From Paraburkholderia sp. DHOC27 (GTDB lineage Bacteria; Pseudomonadota; Gammaproteobacteria; Burkholderiales; Burkholderiaceae): DNA of 64,000 bases. The DNA is taken from NCBI RefSeq assembly GCF_003429005.1, contig NZ_QVQV01000003.1, positions 62,723 through 126,722 of the forward strand, given 5' to 3'. A program made the translations under genes and the position numbers. The notes under the pieces were generated by a model. It made no database searches and was not told the DNA's origin. It worked only from the letters and a program-made list of their open reading frames with translations. Below, piece by piece: positions 8,428 to 16,591 of the stretch (position 1 is its first letter; every line of letters begins with the position of its first letter).

Positions 8428-9105
8428 ATGAGCCAGGTAACCGCGATTTTGGTGCACGGGGCGTGGGCCAATGCTGCATGCTGGTCGAAGGTCATTTCCG
8501 CGTTGGACGCCCGAGGGCTGCGCAGCATTGCGGTGTCCATGCCGCTCACCTCGCTGGAAGAAGATGCCGCGGTGGTGCGACGCGCCATTGCGCTGGCCGA
8601 GGGACCGGTTGTTCTGGTGGGCCATTCCTACGGCGGTGCCGTGGCAACGGTTGCGGGTAACGAAAGCAAGGTGACCGGTCTGGTGTACGTGGCCGCGTTC
8701 GCGCCGGATAGCGGAGAATCGGCGGGTGGCTTGAATGCCAGCGTCGAGCCAACCTCGCTCGCGGCGGAGATTCGCCCCGACGCCGAAGGCTTCCTGAAGC
8801 TCACGCGCGAAGGAATTGATTCGAGCTTCGGGCAGGACCTGACGGACTCGGAGAAGCTCATTGCATACGCCACGCAAGGTCCAACGGCTGCGAAAGCGCT
8901 GGGCGATGCGGTGTCGACTCCGGCATGGAAAACCAAACCCTCGTGGTACATCGTGGCTGAACACGACCATGCCATTCAACCGGCTCTGCAAAGCAAGATG
9001 GCTGAACGGGCAGGTTCCACGAGAAGTTCGGTTGCGTCGAGCCATCTCGTCATGCTGTCTCATCCAGATGCGGTCAGCGACGTTATCGTCGCCGCGGCGT
9101 CGTAG
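8428..9105 (+). CDS. Alpha/beta-hydrolase fold esterase (salicylate-esterase-like)
   Basis: A 225-residue cytoplasmic hydrolase. The oxyanion loop HGAW is at residues 10-13 and the nucleophile elbow GHSYGG has Ser67. The catalytic histidine is probably in ASSHLVMLSHP near the C-terminus. The small size and HGAW...GHSYGG layout match plant-type methylesterase/salicylate-binding-protein-2-like hydrolases, which are widespread in soil bacteria. The substrate is unknown. AAGGA lies eight bases before the start. The divergent AraC regulator probably controls it. Confidence 0.9.
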   Translation: MSQVTAILVHGAWANAACWSKVISALDARGLRSIAVSMPLTSLEEDAAVVRRAIALAEGPVVLVGHSYGGAVATVAGNESKVTGLVYVAAFAPDSGESAGGLNASVEPTSLAAEIRPDAEGFLKLTREGIDSSFGQDLTDSEKLIAYATQGPTAAKALGDAVSTPAWKTKPSWYIVAEHDHAIQPALQSKMAERAGSTRSSVASSHLVMLSHPDAVSDVIVAAAS

Positions 9106-9166
9106 CAGCGAATCATCTAGTGGATGGAGCGGGCGACGCCGTCCCGCACCCGCAGGACGGCTTATT

Positions 9167-9820
9167 TCATGGTGCCCGATGCATAGCCGCCGTTATGGTA
9201 GGCACCACGATAAACCCGCCCGCTTCATCGCCGTACGCATGTGTTTTTTCCGCGAGAAAAAGCGTTGCGGTCAGCGCGCATAACGCTGCGTCGACAGAGT
9301 CAATATTCGTCAGCGCAGCCGTTTCGATGCCTGCGTTCTCCAGAATGTGTCGGCGCTGGACTCGCTTTTGTTTCGCCGAGGCCACTTCTCTTCCGAGGAA
9401 GGCGGAGGCGATGGCGTGCGGAAACGTCTCGAAGCAGACGCGGTCATGGTCCGCATCGTCCTTCGTGAAGAGCGGAAAGTGCCGGGAGAACGTGTCGTAG
9501 ATACGCTCTCCGTTCAGCATCCAGCGGTAGAAGCCGCTTCGATTCCCTATCGCACGATCGCGGGTTGGGGTCGCGAAACAAGAGATGCGTTGCCGGGCCA
9601 GCGCTTTCTCCGCGCTGCGGCCCGTTCCTTCCGCGCCCCATCGGCAAGGCGCGTCGATTCCGACAGCAGCCACACCGCGGTCGATGCACTCCTGCAACAT
9701 CTGATCCGGCGAAATCGCGCTGGCATTGAGCAAGATCTGCGTGCCACGCAAAACCACGAGATGGTTGCCTTTCCGGTCACCGCCGACATCTATTCCGGCA
9801 ACGGTTCGTTCTGAGTTCAT
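9167..9820 (-). CDS. DUF429 domain protein
   Basis: A 217-residue protein starting GIDVGGDRKGNHLVVL and containing VAAVGIDAPC, an RNase H/actin-like nucleotide fold start typical of DUF429. Later conserved positions include CFETFPHAIA and the acidic DSVDAALCALTA near the end. The family is predicted to be nuclease- or NTPase-like but has no established role. The start has AGGGAA upstream. It is transcribed convergently with the hydrolase gene and appears to stand alone. Confidence 0.75.
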   Translation of the reverse strand: MNSERTVAGIDVGGDRKGNHLVVLRGTQILLNASAISPDQMLQECIDRGVAAVGIDAPCRWGAEGTGRSAEKALARQRISCFATPTRDRAIGNRSGFYRWMLNGERIYDTFSRHFPLFTKDDADHDRVCFETFPHAIASAFLGREVASAKQKRVQRRHILENAGIETAALTNIDSVDAALCALTATLFLAEKTHAYGDEAGGFIVVPTITAAMHRAP

Positions 9821-10065
9821 TTCCGATTCCCTCTGGCGACGACTCGACTTTCAGTCCTGTGCCGTCTCAAGCGACGCGACGCCGAATGTTACGGTATGCC
9901 GGCCCGCAAAATTGAGAGAACGAATGGCGCCGCCGTCATTCCACGTTTCATCTGGCACACGCCGCCGCCCTATCCTCCCCAGCCCGGCCCGGAAAAACAA
10001 TCCGCCATTGCATTACGCACTCCTACGTTATCATCCGTAGAAGTTATAAAAGAACGGGCCACCTT

Positions 10066-10482
10066 CTAGCGCCTGAGCGCCGAGAACACGCCAACAACTA
10101 CGTTCTTGCCGCGCCCCAGGCTGCGACTCAGCAGCGCGTCGAGCCATGCCCCACGCGCCGGGTAATCGCAAGTCAACGTCACTTCCGCATGCGCATCATC
10201 CTCAGCGCTGAGCCAAACCCGCTCGCCACGGGCAACGCGCACCAGTTCACCCGGTCGCAGCCAGTAGTCGTAAGACGAACAGATGCGCGTAAGCCACACG
10301 CGCGAACTGAAAGCGCGAATCTCCGAGTTAGCCTTCACGCGCCATGACAGGGTCTGTCCAGGCGCAAGCGCCAGATGGATCACAAGGCGCGGCTTTGGCG
10401 ACACGCCGACGCAGACGCCGTCGCGACCAGGTGGACTGCCAGTTAAAGAGGAGTACTCAAGGGGTGGGATTGCATCTTGCAT
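10066..10482 (-). CDS. DUF2917 domain protein
   Basis: About 138 residues from the ATG with GGAG six bases upstream; longer upstream starts would run through a terminator hairpin at 10533-10563 and are unlikely. The core LALAPGQTLSWRV..EIRAFSSRVWLTRICSSYDYWLRPGELVRVARGERVWLS is the DUF2917 pattern, a small predicted beta-barrel or cupin-like fold frequent in Burkholderiaceae. The function is unknown. No membrane segment is seen. Confidence 0.8.
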   Translation of the reverse strand: MQDAIPPLEYSSLTGSPPGRDGVCVGVSPKPRLVIHLALAPGQTLSWRVKANSEIRAFSSRVWLTRICSSYDYWLRPGELVRVARGERVWLSAEDDAHAEVTLTCDYPARGAWLDALLSRSLGRGKNVVVGVFSALRR

Positions 10483-10532
10483 CGTCATCTCCGTCAATTG
10501 AGCCGGCAGACGAAGAAGGCGCCACAAACTAA

Positions 10533-10563
10533 AAAGGCCTCTTCCGTTACCGGCGAGGCCTTT
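10533..10563 (-). terminator. Rho-independent terminator, probably of the histidine kinase gene
   Basis: Perfect 9-bp arms AAAGGCCTC and GAGGCCTTT. On the minus strand the stem is followed by TTTTTAGTTTG. It lies about 220 bases beyond the kinase stop and just before the DUF2917 gene, so it separates these transcription units. Confidence 0.7.
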
Positions 10564-10779
10564 GTGACTTGCGTTACTACAGGATGCTAACGCGCACACG
10601 CCCCCGATGATCGACCCAGTTGGGTAATCATTCGGAATTGGTGCACAACAGTGATGCGGATGGGCGCTTGCATGTCGTCAAGTGTCTATGGCGCGCAATC
10701 GCTTGTCAATAAAAAAGTGCTCAACCACAACGCGCGTGCAACACAGCTTCACGACGCATCGCAAAAATGCTCGGCACGA

Positions 10780-12003
10780 TCACTCCAACACTAACTCCAG
10801 CGGAAAACAAATCTCGAACACCGTGCCGCTGCCCTCGTGAGATTCGAAGCGAATCTGCCCTTGCAACACGCGGCAGATTTCCTTGACGATCGCGAGGCCC
10901 AACCCGGTGCCCGGTATGTCATCGCCGGCTGCGCGTTCAAACTCGTCGAACACGCGATCCGTGTCGGCCGGCGCGATGCCGATGCCGGTATCGGACACCC
11001 GGATCAACCAGTGGCCCTCGCCGGCGCGAAGCATCGCCAGTTCGATTTCTCCCGCAGAGGTGTACTTGGTCGCGTTCGACAGCAGATTGAGCGCGACTTG
11101 CTTGATCTTGAGACGATTCGAACTCACCCGGGACAATTGCGCGTCAAAGCGTGCATGCAAAACAAGCCCTTTCGCTTCGACGGCGGGCCGGCACGACGTC
11201 GTCAGTTCATCGAACAGTTCACGCAGGTTGAAGGGTTCCAGCTCCACCGGACTGTTATCGCCCAGCACCACGGAGTACTCCACCATCTGATCGACCAGTT
11301 GTTTCATATCCGCCGTCTGACGGTTGGCCAGCGTGAGTGCCGCATCGGCCTTGGTCGGCGCGCGGCCGATCAGTTGCAGCGCCACGGAAAACGCGTTCAG
11401 GAAATTGCGCAGATCGTGCACCACGCTGCGCGTAACCTGCATTCGCGATTCGTGAAGGTCGCTCACCAAGCGCTGCTTGAGCGTCAGTTCGTGGTTCGCC
11501 CGCTCGAGCCGGCCCGTGTAATCGTCGATTTTGCGGTCGCGTTCGCTGACCACCTCGCGAATCGAGGTCAGCGTGACAAAGCTGAGCGCCTCGGCAATCA
11601 GGCGCCGCGCCCGTTTCTCGTGACGGCGCGTGAAGCCGTGCTCCTTGTCCGCGAAGGTCTCCAGCGCATCGGACAGCGTCGCATGAAACAGGTCGAGTTC
11701 GCGCACCAGTTCCTCGATGCGGTAACCCTGACGCCAGCGCACCATGCCGTGCATGCGGGCATCGCGCTCGATGGCCGATTCCACTTTCTCGAGATCCTCG
11801 GCCTCCAGCGCGACGCACAGGCCGGCCAGAATCTCCGGCAAATGATCCGCGAGTTGTTCGTAGGTCAGCTTGTCGGCCTCGACCAGATCGGCATCCCCGA
11901 ACACATCTCGCATCCACTGCTCGGTCAGACGGACGCGCTCCTCGCGCAGGAAATCAGCGAAGCCGCGCAGCGGTCCTGCAGGCATAACGGTCATAGCGGC
12001 CAC
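10780..12003 (-). CDS. Soluble sensor histidine kinase with an RsbR-type N-terminal domain
   Basis: A 407-residue kinase without membrane helices. Residues 10-150 are helical and resemble the RsbR N-terminal sensor fold (LREERVRLTEQWM). Residues 150-185 form a coiled-coil linker. The phosphoacceptor is His196 in SVVHDLRNFLNAFS. The ATPase domain shows the N box NLLSNATKYT, the G1 box DTGIGIAP and the G2 box GTGLGLAIVKEI. The first codon at this start is GTG, with ATG three codons on as an alternative. It diverges from four receiver-only regulators, which are its likely phosphotransfer partners. The signal is unknown; as it is cytosolic it should be internal. Confidence 0.9.
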   Translation of the reverse strand: MAAMTVMPAGPLRGFADFLREERVRLTEQWMRDVFGDADLVEADKLTYEQLADHLPEILAGLCVALEAEDLEKVESAIERDARMHGMVRWRQGYRIEELVRELDLFHATLSDALETFADKEHGFTRRHEKRARRLIAEALSFVTLTSIREVVSERDRKIDDYTGRLERANHELTLKQRLVSDLHESRMQVTRSVVHDLRNFLNAFSVALQLIGRAPTKADAALTLANRQTADMKQLVDQMVEYSVVLGDNSPVELEPFNLRELFDELTTSCRPAVEAKGLVLHARFDAQLSRVSSNRLKIKQVALNLLSNATKYTSAGEIELAMLRAGEGHWLIRVSDTGIGIAPADTDRVFDEFERAAGDDIPGTGLGLAIVKEICRVLQGQIRFESHEGSGTVFEICFPLELVLE

Positions 12004-12334
12004 TCACGAGTATCGTTTCTACAACGGAAAGTGCATCTTCAGGATGAAATGCGCGGTGTGAACCACCCTCTGACGCCCCAGCAAACAGGTAGACCGCACG
12101 CACCATTAGACGCCAAACCCGCGCAACTGCCGATGAGTATTGACCCGGCCGCCCTGCACAGCCACCCGTCGGGCGCGAAAATGGCGCCGTCATGGCAATG
12201 CCGCCACGAATGGAACGCGTTTTGCATACCTTTAACCCCGTGGACGCGTTGCGTCGGTCGGATAACGCGCAGATCGCGACGCGCAACCTCGGTCACGCCA
12301 AGAACCAATCAAGAGTCAATAAAGGCAGTCGGAC
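12004..12334. promoter_or_regulatory. Divergent region between histidine kinase and first receiver gene
   Basis: 331 bases between two diverging genes. It must carry both promoters. No clear sigma-70 boxes or operators were recognised. Confidence 0.35.
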
Positions 12335-12697
12335 ATGCATTCAATCCTGCTGGTGGACGACGACCCTGAGTTACTCGCTGCCTGGCAATTCGTTCTTGTT
12401 AATGAGGGATATCAGGTGCGCAGCGCGCCCAATGGAGTGCAGGCGCTGGAAGACCTGAAGCACCATATCCCGGATCTGATCATCACGGACTGGATGATGC
12501 CATTGATGGGCGGTGCCGAGTTGTGCCGTCAATTAAGGGCACACCCCGAACTCGCCCGGGTGCCCATTCTGGTTCATTCGGCGGCGGTACCCGCCGCGGA
12601 AGAAGTACAAATGTGGAACGTCCGGTTACAAAAACCAGCGCGGATGAACCTGTTTCTCACGACAGTCGAGCAGTTGTGCAAAGGAAAAGCGCCGTGA
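12335..12697 (+). CDS. Single-domain response regulator (receiver only) 1
   Basis: A 120-residue CheY-like receiver with no output domain. Acidic pocket VDDD is at residues 7-10 and the phosphoacceptor is Asp52 in IITDWMMP. The switch residue region reads LVHSAA and the conserved lysine is in LQKP. Sequence features TDW.MP, ELC..L and WNV.L.KP are shared with the fourth receiver of this cluster (13899-14336), so the two are close paralogs. It probably relays phosphate from the neighbouring kinase to another protein, or acts as a phosphate sink. Confidence 0.9.
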   Translation: MHSILLVDDDPELLAAWQFVLVNEGYQVRSAPNGVQALEDLKHHIPDLIITDWMMPLMGGAELCRQLRAHPELARVPILVHSAAVPAAEEVQMWNVRLQKPARMNLFLTTVEQLCKGKAP

Positions 12698-12737
12698 CGC
12701 GAATCACGGCACGAAGCTTGCTGGTCTGCCAGGCTCA

Positions 12738-13187
12738 TTGTTTTACAGGCGGTTGAAATTGTCCCGACTCCCATCTTCGTGCCAGACGTGGAGCGCTCGC
12801 AAGGTCCGCGTCCTGAATGCCATCCCGCGGGTTCTGGTGGTGGACGACAATCCCGGCGCAGCGGAAGCGCTCGCCACGTATCTCTCGCTGGAAGGCGTGG
12901 AGGCGCGCACGGCGAATGGCTGCAGTGAAGCGCTGCGCTGCGTGCGGGACTGGGTGCCCGACGTGGTCGTGCTCGACATCATGATGCCCGGACGTGACGG
13001 CTTCGAAACGGCCCAGGCGCTACGCAGCTACCTGCCCACGCCGAACCTCGGCATTGTTGCCTTCACGTCGCTCGATGACGACCACGTCCGCGAAAAGGGC
13101 GATGGCCGCCATAATTTCGACGGCTATTGCCGCAAGGGCACCGCACCCGTTGCGCTGCTCGCCTTGATGCAAAACCTGTGGCGCTAA
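12738..13187 (+). CDS. Single-domain response regulator 2
   Basis: Receiver domain of about 120 residues: RVLVVDDNPGAAEALATYL, phosphoacceptor in VVVLDIMMPGRDGFE, switch region GIVAFTS. The usual Lys-Pro is changed to CRKGTAP, so the proline is lost. No output domain follows. The frame opens with TTG at 12738 and the receiver starts about 30 residues later. Since no ATG is in place the true start is uncertain. It lies 40 bases after receiver 1 on the same strand. Confidence 0.8.
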   Translation: MFYRRLKLSRLPSSCQTWSARKVRVLNAIPRVLVVDDNPGAAEALATYLSLEGVEARTANGCSEALRCVRDWVPDVVVLDIMMPGRDGFETAQALRSYLPTPNLGIVAFTSLDDDHVREKGDGRHNFDGYCRKGTAPVALLALMQNLWR

Positions 13188-13291
13188 CGGGCGACGGCGC
13201 AGCAGGTCCAGCGCAACCGAGCCGAATAGCGACGCGGTAACGATGGCCGGGCAACGGCTCGCCGATCTCATTTCAATCAGTATTTCTGATC

Positions 13292-13675
13292 ATGGCACAA
13301 GCAAAACAGATTCTGCTGGTAGACGACCAGGCCGACGCCATCGACGCGTTGGCCATGCTGCTCGAACTCGACGGCCACCAGGTCCGCACCGCGTATAGCG
13401 GTGCCGGCGCGCTGGCGATCGTCGACGGCTTCATCCCCGATCTTGCGTTGATCGACGTGTCGATGCCCGACATGAGCGGCATGGACCTCGCGCGTCTGCT
13501 GCGCCAGAACCAGGCGCTCGCGAGGACACGTCTCGTGGCACTGACCGGCTTCAGCGACGAAGCCAACAAGCGCCAGGCCACGGATGCGGGCTTCGACGCC
13601 CACGTCGTCAAGCCGCTCTCGGCGGATCAACTGGCCAGCCTCATCGCTAACGCCAGCGACGCTCCGGCGCCCTGA
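13292..13675 (+). CDS. Single-domain response regulator 3
   Basis: A 127-residue receiver: QILLVDDQADAIDALAML with the acidic pair, phosphoacceptor Asp55 in ALIDVSMPDMSG, switch Thr in LVALTGFSD, and the conserved Lys in HVVKPLS. There is no output domain. The sequence AxTGFSDEANKRQATDAGFD is close to the receiver domains found on hybrid histidine kinases, so this may be a captured hybrid-kinase receiver. It starts at ATG 105 bases after receiver 2. Confidence 0.9.
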   Translation: MAQAKQILLVDDQADAIDALAMLLELDGHQVRTAYSGAGALAIVDGFIPDLALIDVSMPDMSGMDLARLLRQNQALARTRLVALTGFSDEANKRQATDAGFDAHVVKPLSADQLASLIANASDAPAP

Positions 13676-13898
13676 ACGAGGCGCGCCGCTTTCCCCTTCG
13701 GCGCTTTTATCAGCGCTTTTACCGACGCTCTCATCGGCACGAACGAAAAACAACTGCCCAGCATCGCAGCAAATCTGCACTCACGAAATGCAACTGCGCG
13801 TACATAGAGCAGCGGACGTTGCGGGTCTTTAGGGAACCTCATCACGCGGGGCATGGTTGTTGCGAAACAGCAGACAAGCTTTTTTATCTTTCTGCCCC

Positions 13899-14336
13899 AT
13901 GTCTACAATTCTGCTGGTCGATGACGAAGAAGACGCTCTGTGGATTTTCCAGCTTGCACTGGAGAGCCAGGGCTATCACGTCATCCTGGCAAACAGCGGA
14001 CAAGCCGCGCTCAGCAAGGCAAGCCGGTGTCTGCCCGACCTGATCGTCACCGACTGGAACATGCCCGGCACCGACGGCGTAGAACTCTGCGAGCGGCTCA
14101 AATACTATCCGGCGCTCGCGCAGATTCCGATTGTCATGTCCTCCGGCGATACCCCACCCAAGGAAAAATCGTCGCTGTGGAATGTGTTTTTGCCGAAGCC
14201 GGTTGAACTGAGCGCGCTCGAATCGGTGATCGGCTCGCTACTCGCGAGGCGCCTCGCCAGCCCGCATCACGACACGCACGTGCCGGCACCGGCGCCATCC
14301 CGATGGCCCGCGATGCCTGTAAAACTCCTGTTCTAA
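13899..14336 (+). CDS. Single-domain response regulator 4
   Basis: 145 residues starting MSTILLVDDEEDALW. Phosphoacceptor Asp52 is in LIVTDWNMPG, the switch region is VMSSGDT, and the conserved lysine is in FLPKPVE. A 25-residue Pro/His-rich tail follows the receiver with no recognisable output domain. It is a paralog of receiver 1 (shared TDW.MP, ELC, WNV.L.KP). An upstream in-frame ATG at 13857 would add 14 residues unlike receiver sequence, so the internal start is preferred. It is last in the row of four receivers. Confidence 0.9.
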   Translation: MSTILLVDDEEDALWIFQLALESQGYHVILANSGQAALSKASRCLPDLIVTDWNMPGTDGVELCERLKYYPALAQIPIVMSSGDTPPKEKSSLWNVFLPKPVELSALESVIGSLLARRLASPHHDTHVPAPAPSRWPAMPVKLLF

Positions 14337-14391
14337 CGGCACGATAGTTTTATCCGCCCGGCCTCAGCCAGCTCCAGGCTCACCCCCACGC

Positions 14392-15090
14392 CTACGCCTC
14401 GATGCGCCGCCGCGTGACCCCGAGCAGACCCGCCATCGCGCGCTGCGCGCCCGCTGCGTCCCTTGCCCCGATCGCTTCGAACACTGCCGTATGCTCGGCG
14501 AGCGACGCGTTATACACCTCGGCGCGGCGCGCGTTCAAGCGCAACTGGGCTTCGAGCGTACGCTCGATCAGGGTGCCAAGCGGGATCAACAGTTCGTTGC
14601 TGCATGCGGTCAGCACGCTCAGATGAAAACGCAGATCGGCGCGCACCCATTCGTCGACATTGCGCGCCGCGGCCATCGCAGCGTGGGCCGCCGCCAGCGC
14701 GGTGTACGTCTCTTCCGTGTGGGACGACGCAGCCAACGCGGCGGCGTACGGCTCGATCATCTCGCGCATTTCCTGAAGCTTGAGCGCGAACGTCAACGGC
14801 TCGGCCACCCGCGAATACCAGTCGAGCACGTCGACATCCAGCAGATTCCACGCAATGCGCGGCCGCACGCGCGTACCCACCCGCGGACGCGACTCGATCA
14901 GTCCTTTGGAGGTCAGCGTACGCAAGGCCTCGCGCAACACCGTGCGGCTCACGCCGAAGGTGTCCATCAACTCGGCTTCACGCGGCAAGACAGTCTCTGG
15001 CGCGTAGTCGCCGCGCAGGATGGCCGTGGCCAGCATTTGGGCAACACGCCCGTGCAGATCGTGTTGAATAAAAAATCTCCAGGCCGCCAT
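14392..15090 (-). CDS. dgoR: GntR/FadR-type repressor, probable galactonate regulator DgoR
   Basis: A 232-residue regulator. The N-terminal winged helix (residues about 12-75) reads VLPREAELMDTFGVSRTVLREALRTLTSKGLIESRPRVGTRV, the GntR signature. The C-terminal helical FCD ligand domain has the metal-binding pattern RADLRFH...H. It is divergent from dgoD, and overlapping AT-rich palindromes (15176-15194) lie between them. By analogy with E. coli DgoR it would repress the galactonate genes and release on binding D-galactonate. The assignment rests mainly on genomic context. Confidence 0.8.
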   Translation of the reverse strand: MAAWRFFIQHDLHGRVAQMLATAILRGDYAPETVLPREAELMDTFGVSRTVLREALRTLTSKGLIESRPRVGTRVRPRIAWNLLDVDVLDWYSRVAEPLTFALKLQEMREMIEPYAAALAASSHTEETYTALAAAHAAMAAARNVDEWVRADLRFHLSVLTACSNELLIPLGTLIERTLEAQLRLNARRAEVYNASLAEHTAVFEAIGARDAAGAQRAMAGLLGVTRRRIEA

Positions 15091-15175
15091 GCGGCGTCAT
15101 TTGTTCTCGAACGCCCGCGATTATCGGGCATCCCGGTGGTATCAGCGACAACGATCCCGCACCCATACAAGGCGG

Positions 15176-15194
15176 AATAGTACTATTAATAGTA
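15176..15194. promoter_or_regulatory. Candidate DgoR operator: two overlapping palindromes
   Basis: AATAGTACTATT (15176-15187) and TACTATTAATAGTA (15181-15194) are both perfect palindromes and overlap by seven bases. They sit in the dgoR-dgoD divergent region, stand out as AT-rich in GC-rich DNA, and contain the TxGT/ACxA halves typical of FadR-type GntR proteins. Confidence 0.6.
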
Positions 15195-15330
15195 TTTAAA
15201 GGCGATTTTGTTGTAGCATGTGGCTCCTCGGATATTGCGTCGGCTCGATCGTCGGATCATTGAACGTCCGCAGCGCGCCGGCATTTGCCACCCACGCCAT
15301 GACGTTGCACGCATACAGGAGACGTTCACC

Positions 15331-16479
15331 ATGAAAATCACCAAGCTCGAAACCTTCATCGTTCCGCCGCGCTGGTGCTTCCTCAAGATCGAAACGGACG
15401 AAGGCATCGTCGGCTGGGGTGAGCCGGTGGTCGAAGGCCGCGCGCATACCGTCGCCGCAGCGGTCGAAGAACTGTCCGACTACCTGATCGGCAAGGACCC
15501 GCTGCTGATCGAAGACCATTGGCAGGTGATGTACCGCGCCGGCTTCTATCGCGGCGGTCCAATCACGATGAGCGCGATCGCCGGCGTCGACCAGGCCCTG
15601 TGGGACATCAAGGGCAAGCACCACGGCGTGCCGGTCCATGCGCTGCTCGGCGGCCAGGTGCGCGACCGCATCAAGGTGTACTCGTGGATTGGCGGCGACC
15701 GCCCGAGCGACGTCGCGAACAACGCGCGCGCGGTGGTCGATCGCGGTTTCAAGGCCGTGAAGATGAACGGCTCGGAAGAACTGCAGATCATCGACACCTT
15801 CGACAAGGTGCAGGGCGTCATCAACAACGTTGCTGCCGTGCGTGAAGCAGTGGGTCCGAACATCGGCATTGGCGTGGACTTCCACGGCCGCGTACACAAG
15901 CCGATGGCGAAGGTGCTCGCCAAGGAACTCGATCCGTACAAGCTGCTCTTCATCGAAGAGCCGGTTTTGTCCGAAAACGCCGAGGCGCTGCGCGACATCG
16001 TCAACCAGACCAACACGCCGATCGCACTGGGCGAGCGTCTGTACTCGCGCTGGGATTTCAAGCACATCCTCTCGGGCGGTTACGTGGACATCATCCAGCC
16101 GGACGCGTCGCACGCGGGCGGCATTACCGAGTGCCGCAAGATCGCCTCGATGGCCGAAGCGTATGACGTGGCGCTCGCGCTGCATTGCCCGCTGGGTCCG
16201 ATTGCACTGGCAACCTGCCTGCAGATCGACGCGGTCAGCTACAACGCGTTCATCCAGGAACAAAGCCTCGGCATTCACTACAACCAGGGCAACGACCTGC
16301 TCGACTACATCAAGAACCCCGAAGTCTTCAAGTATGAAGACGGCTTCGTGTCGATTCCGCAGGGCCCCGGCCTCGGCATCGAGGTGAACGAAGAGAAGGT
16401 TCGCGAGATGGCCAAGGTCGGTCACCGCTGGCGCAATCCGGTGTGGCGCCACACCGACGGCAGCGTCGCAGAATGGTAA
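15331..16479 (+). CDS. dgoD: D-galactonate dehydratase
   Basis: A 382-residue enolase-superfamily enzyme that dehydrates D-galactonate to 2-keto-3-deoxygalactonate in the De Ley-Doudoroff pathway. The start [15 protein letters not shown] has AGGAG upstream. Metal and catalytic landmarks follow in order: [10 protein letters not shown] (first metal Asp and the His acid/base), [31 protein letters not shown] and [12 protein letters not shown]. This set is characteristic of galactonate dehydratase rather than mandelate racemase. The transporter dgoT lies downstream after a hairpin. The kinase and aldolase for later steps are not in this window. Confidence 0.95.
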   Translation: MKITKLETFIVPPRWCFLKIETDEGIVGWGEPVVEGRAHTVAAAVEELSDYLIGKDPLLIEDHWQVMYRAGFYRGGPITMSAIAGVDQALWDIKGKHHGVPVHALLGGQVRDRIKVYSWIGGDRPSDVANNARAVVDRGFKAVKMNGSEELQIIDTFDKVQGVINNVAAVREAVGPNIGIGVDFHGRVHKPMAKVLAKELDPYKLLFIEEPVLSENAEALRDIVNQTNTPIALGERLYSRWDFKHILSGGYVDIIQPDASHAGGITECRKIASMAEAYDVALALHCPLGPIALATCLQIDAVSYNAFIQEQSLGIHYNQGNDLLDYIKNPEVFKYEDGFVSIPQGPGLGIEVNEEKVREMAKVGHRWRNPVWRHTDGSVAEW

Positions 16480-16489
16480 GCATGTGAAC

Positions 16490-16513
16490 AAACGCCGCCT
16501 GCGGGCGGCGTTT
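16490..16513 (+). terminator. Hairpin between dgoD and dgoT
   Basis: Arms AAACGCCGCC and GGCGGCGTTT with a 4-base loop, followed by GCGTTTC. It is a moderate terminator or attenuator that would lower transporter expression relative to dgoD. It also argues against an early start of the transporter gene. Confidence 0.6.
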
Positions 16514-16591
16514 GCGTTTCAAGAGCCGGCGAGCGGGCAAGCCGGCAAGTCCATGCGAACTCATCGCAACAAAAACACAGGAGCACTAAGG

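Noticed and set aside
10837..12369. 510-codon + strand frame antisense to the histidine kinase
   Set aside because: Shadow of the kinase gene; no recognised motifs.
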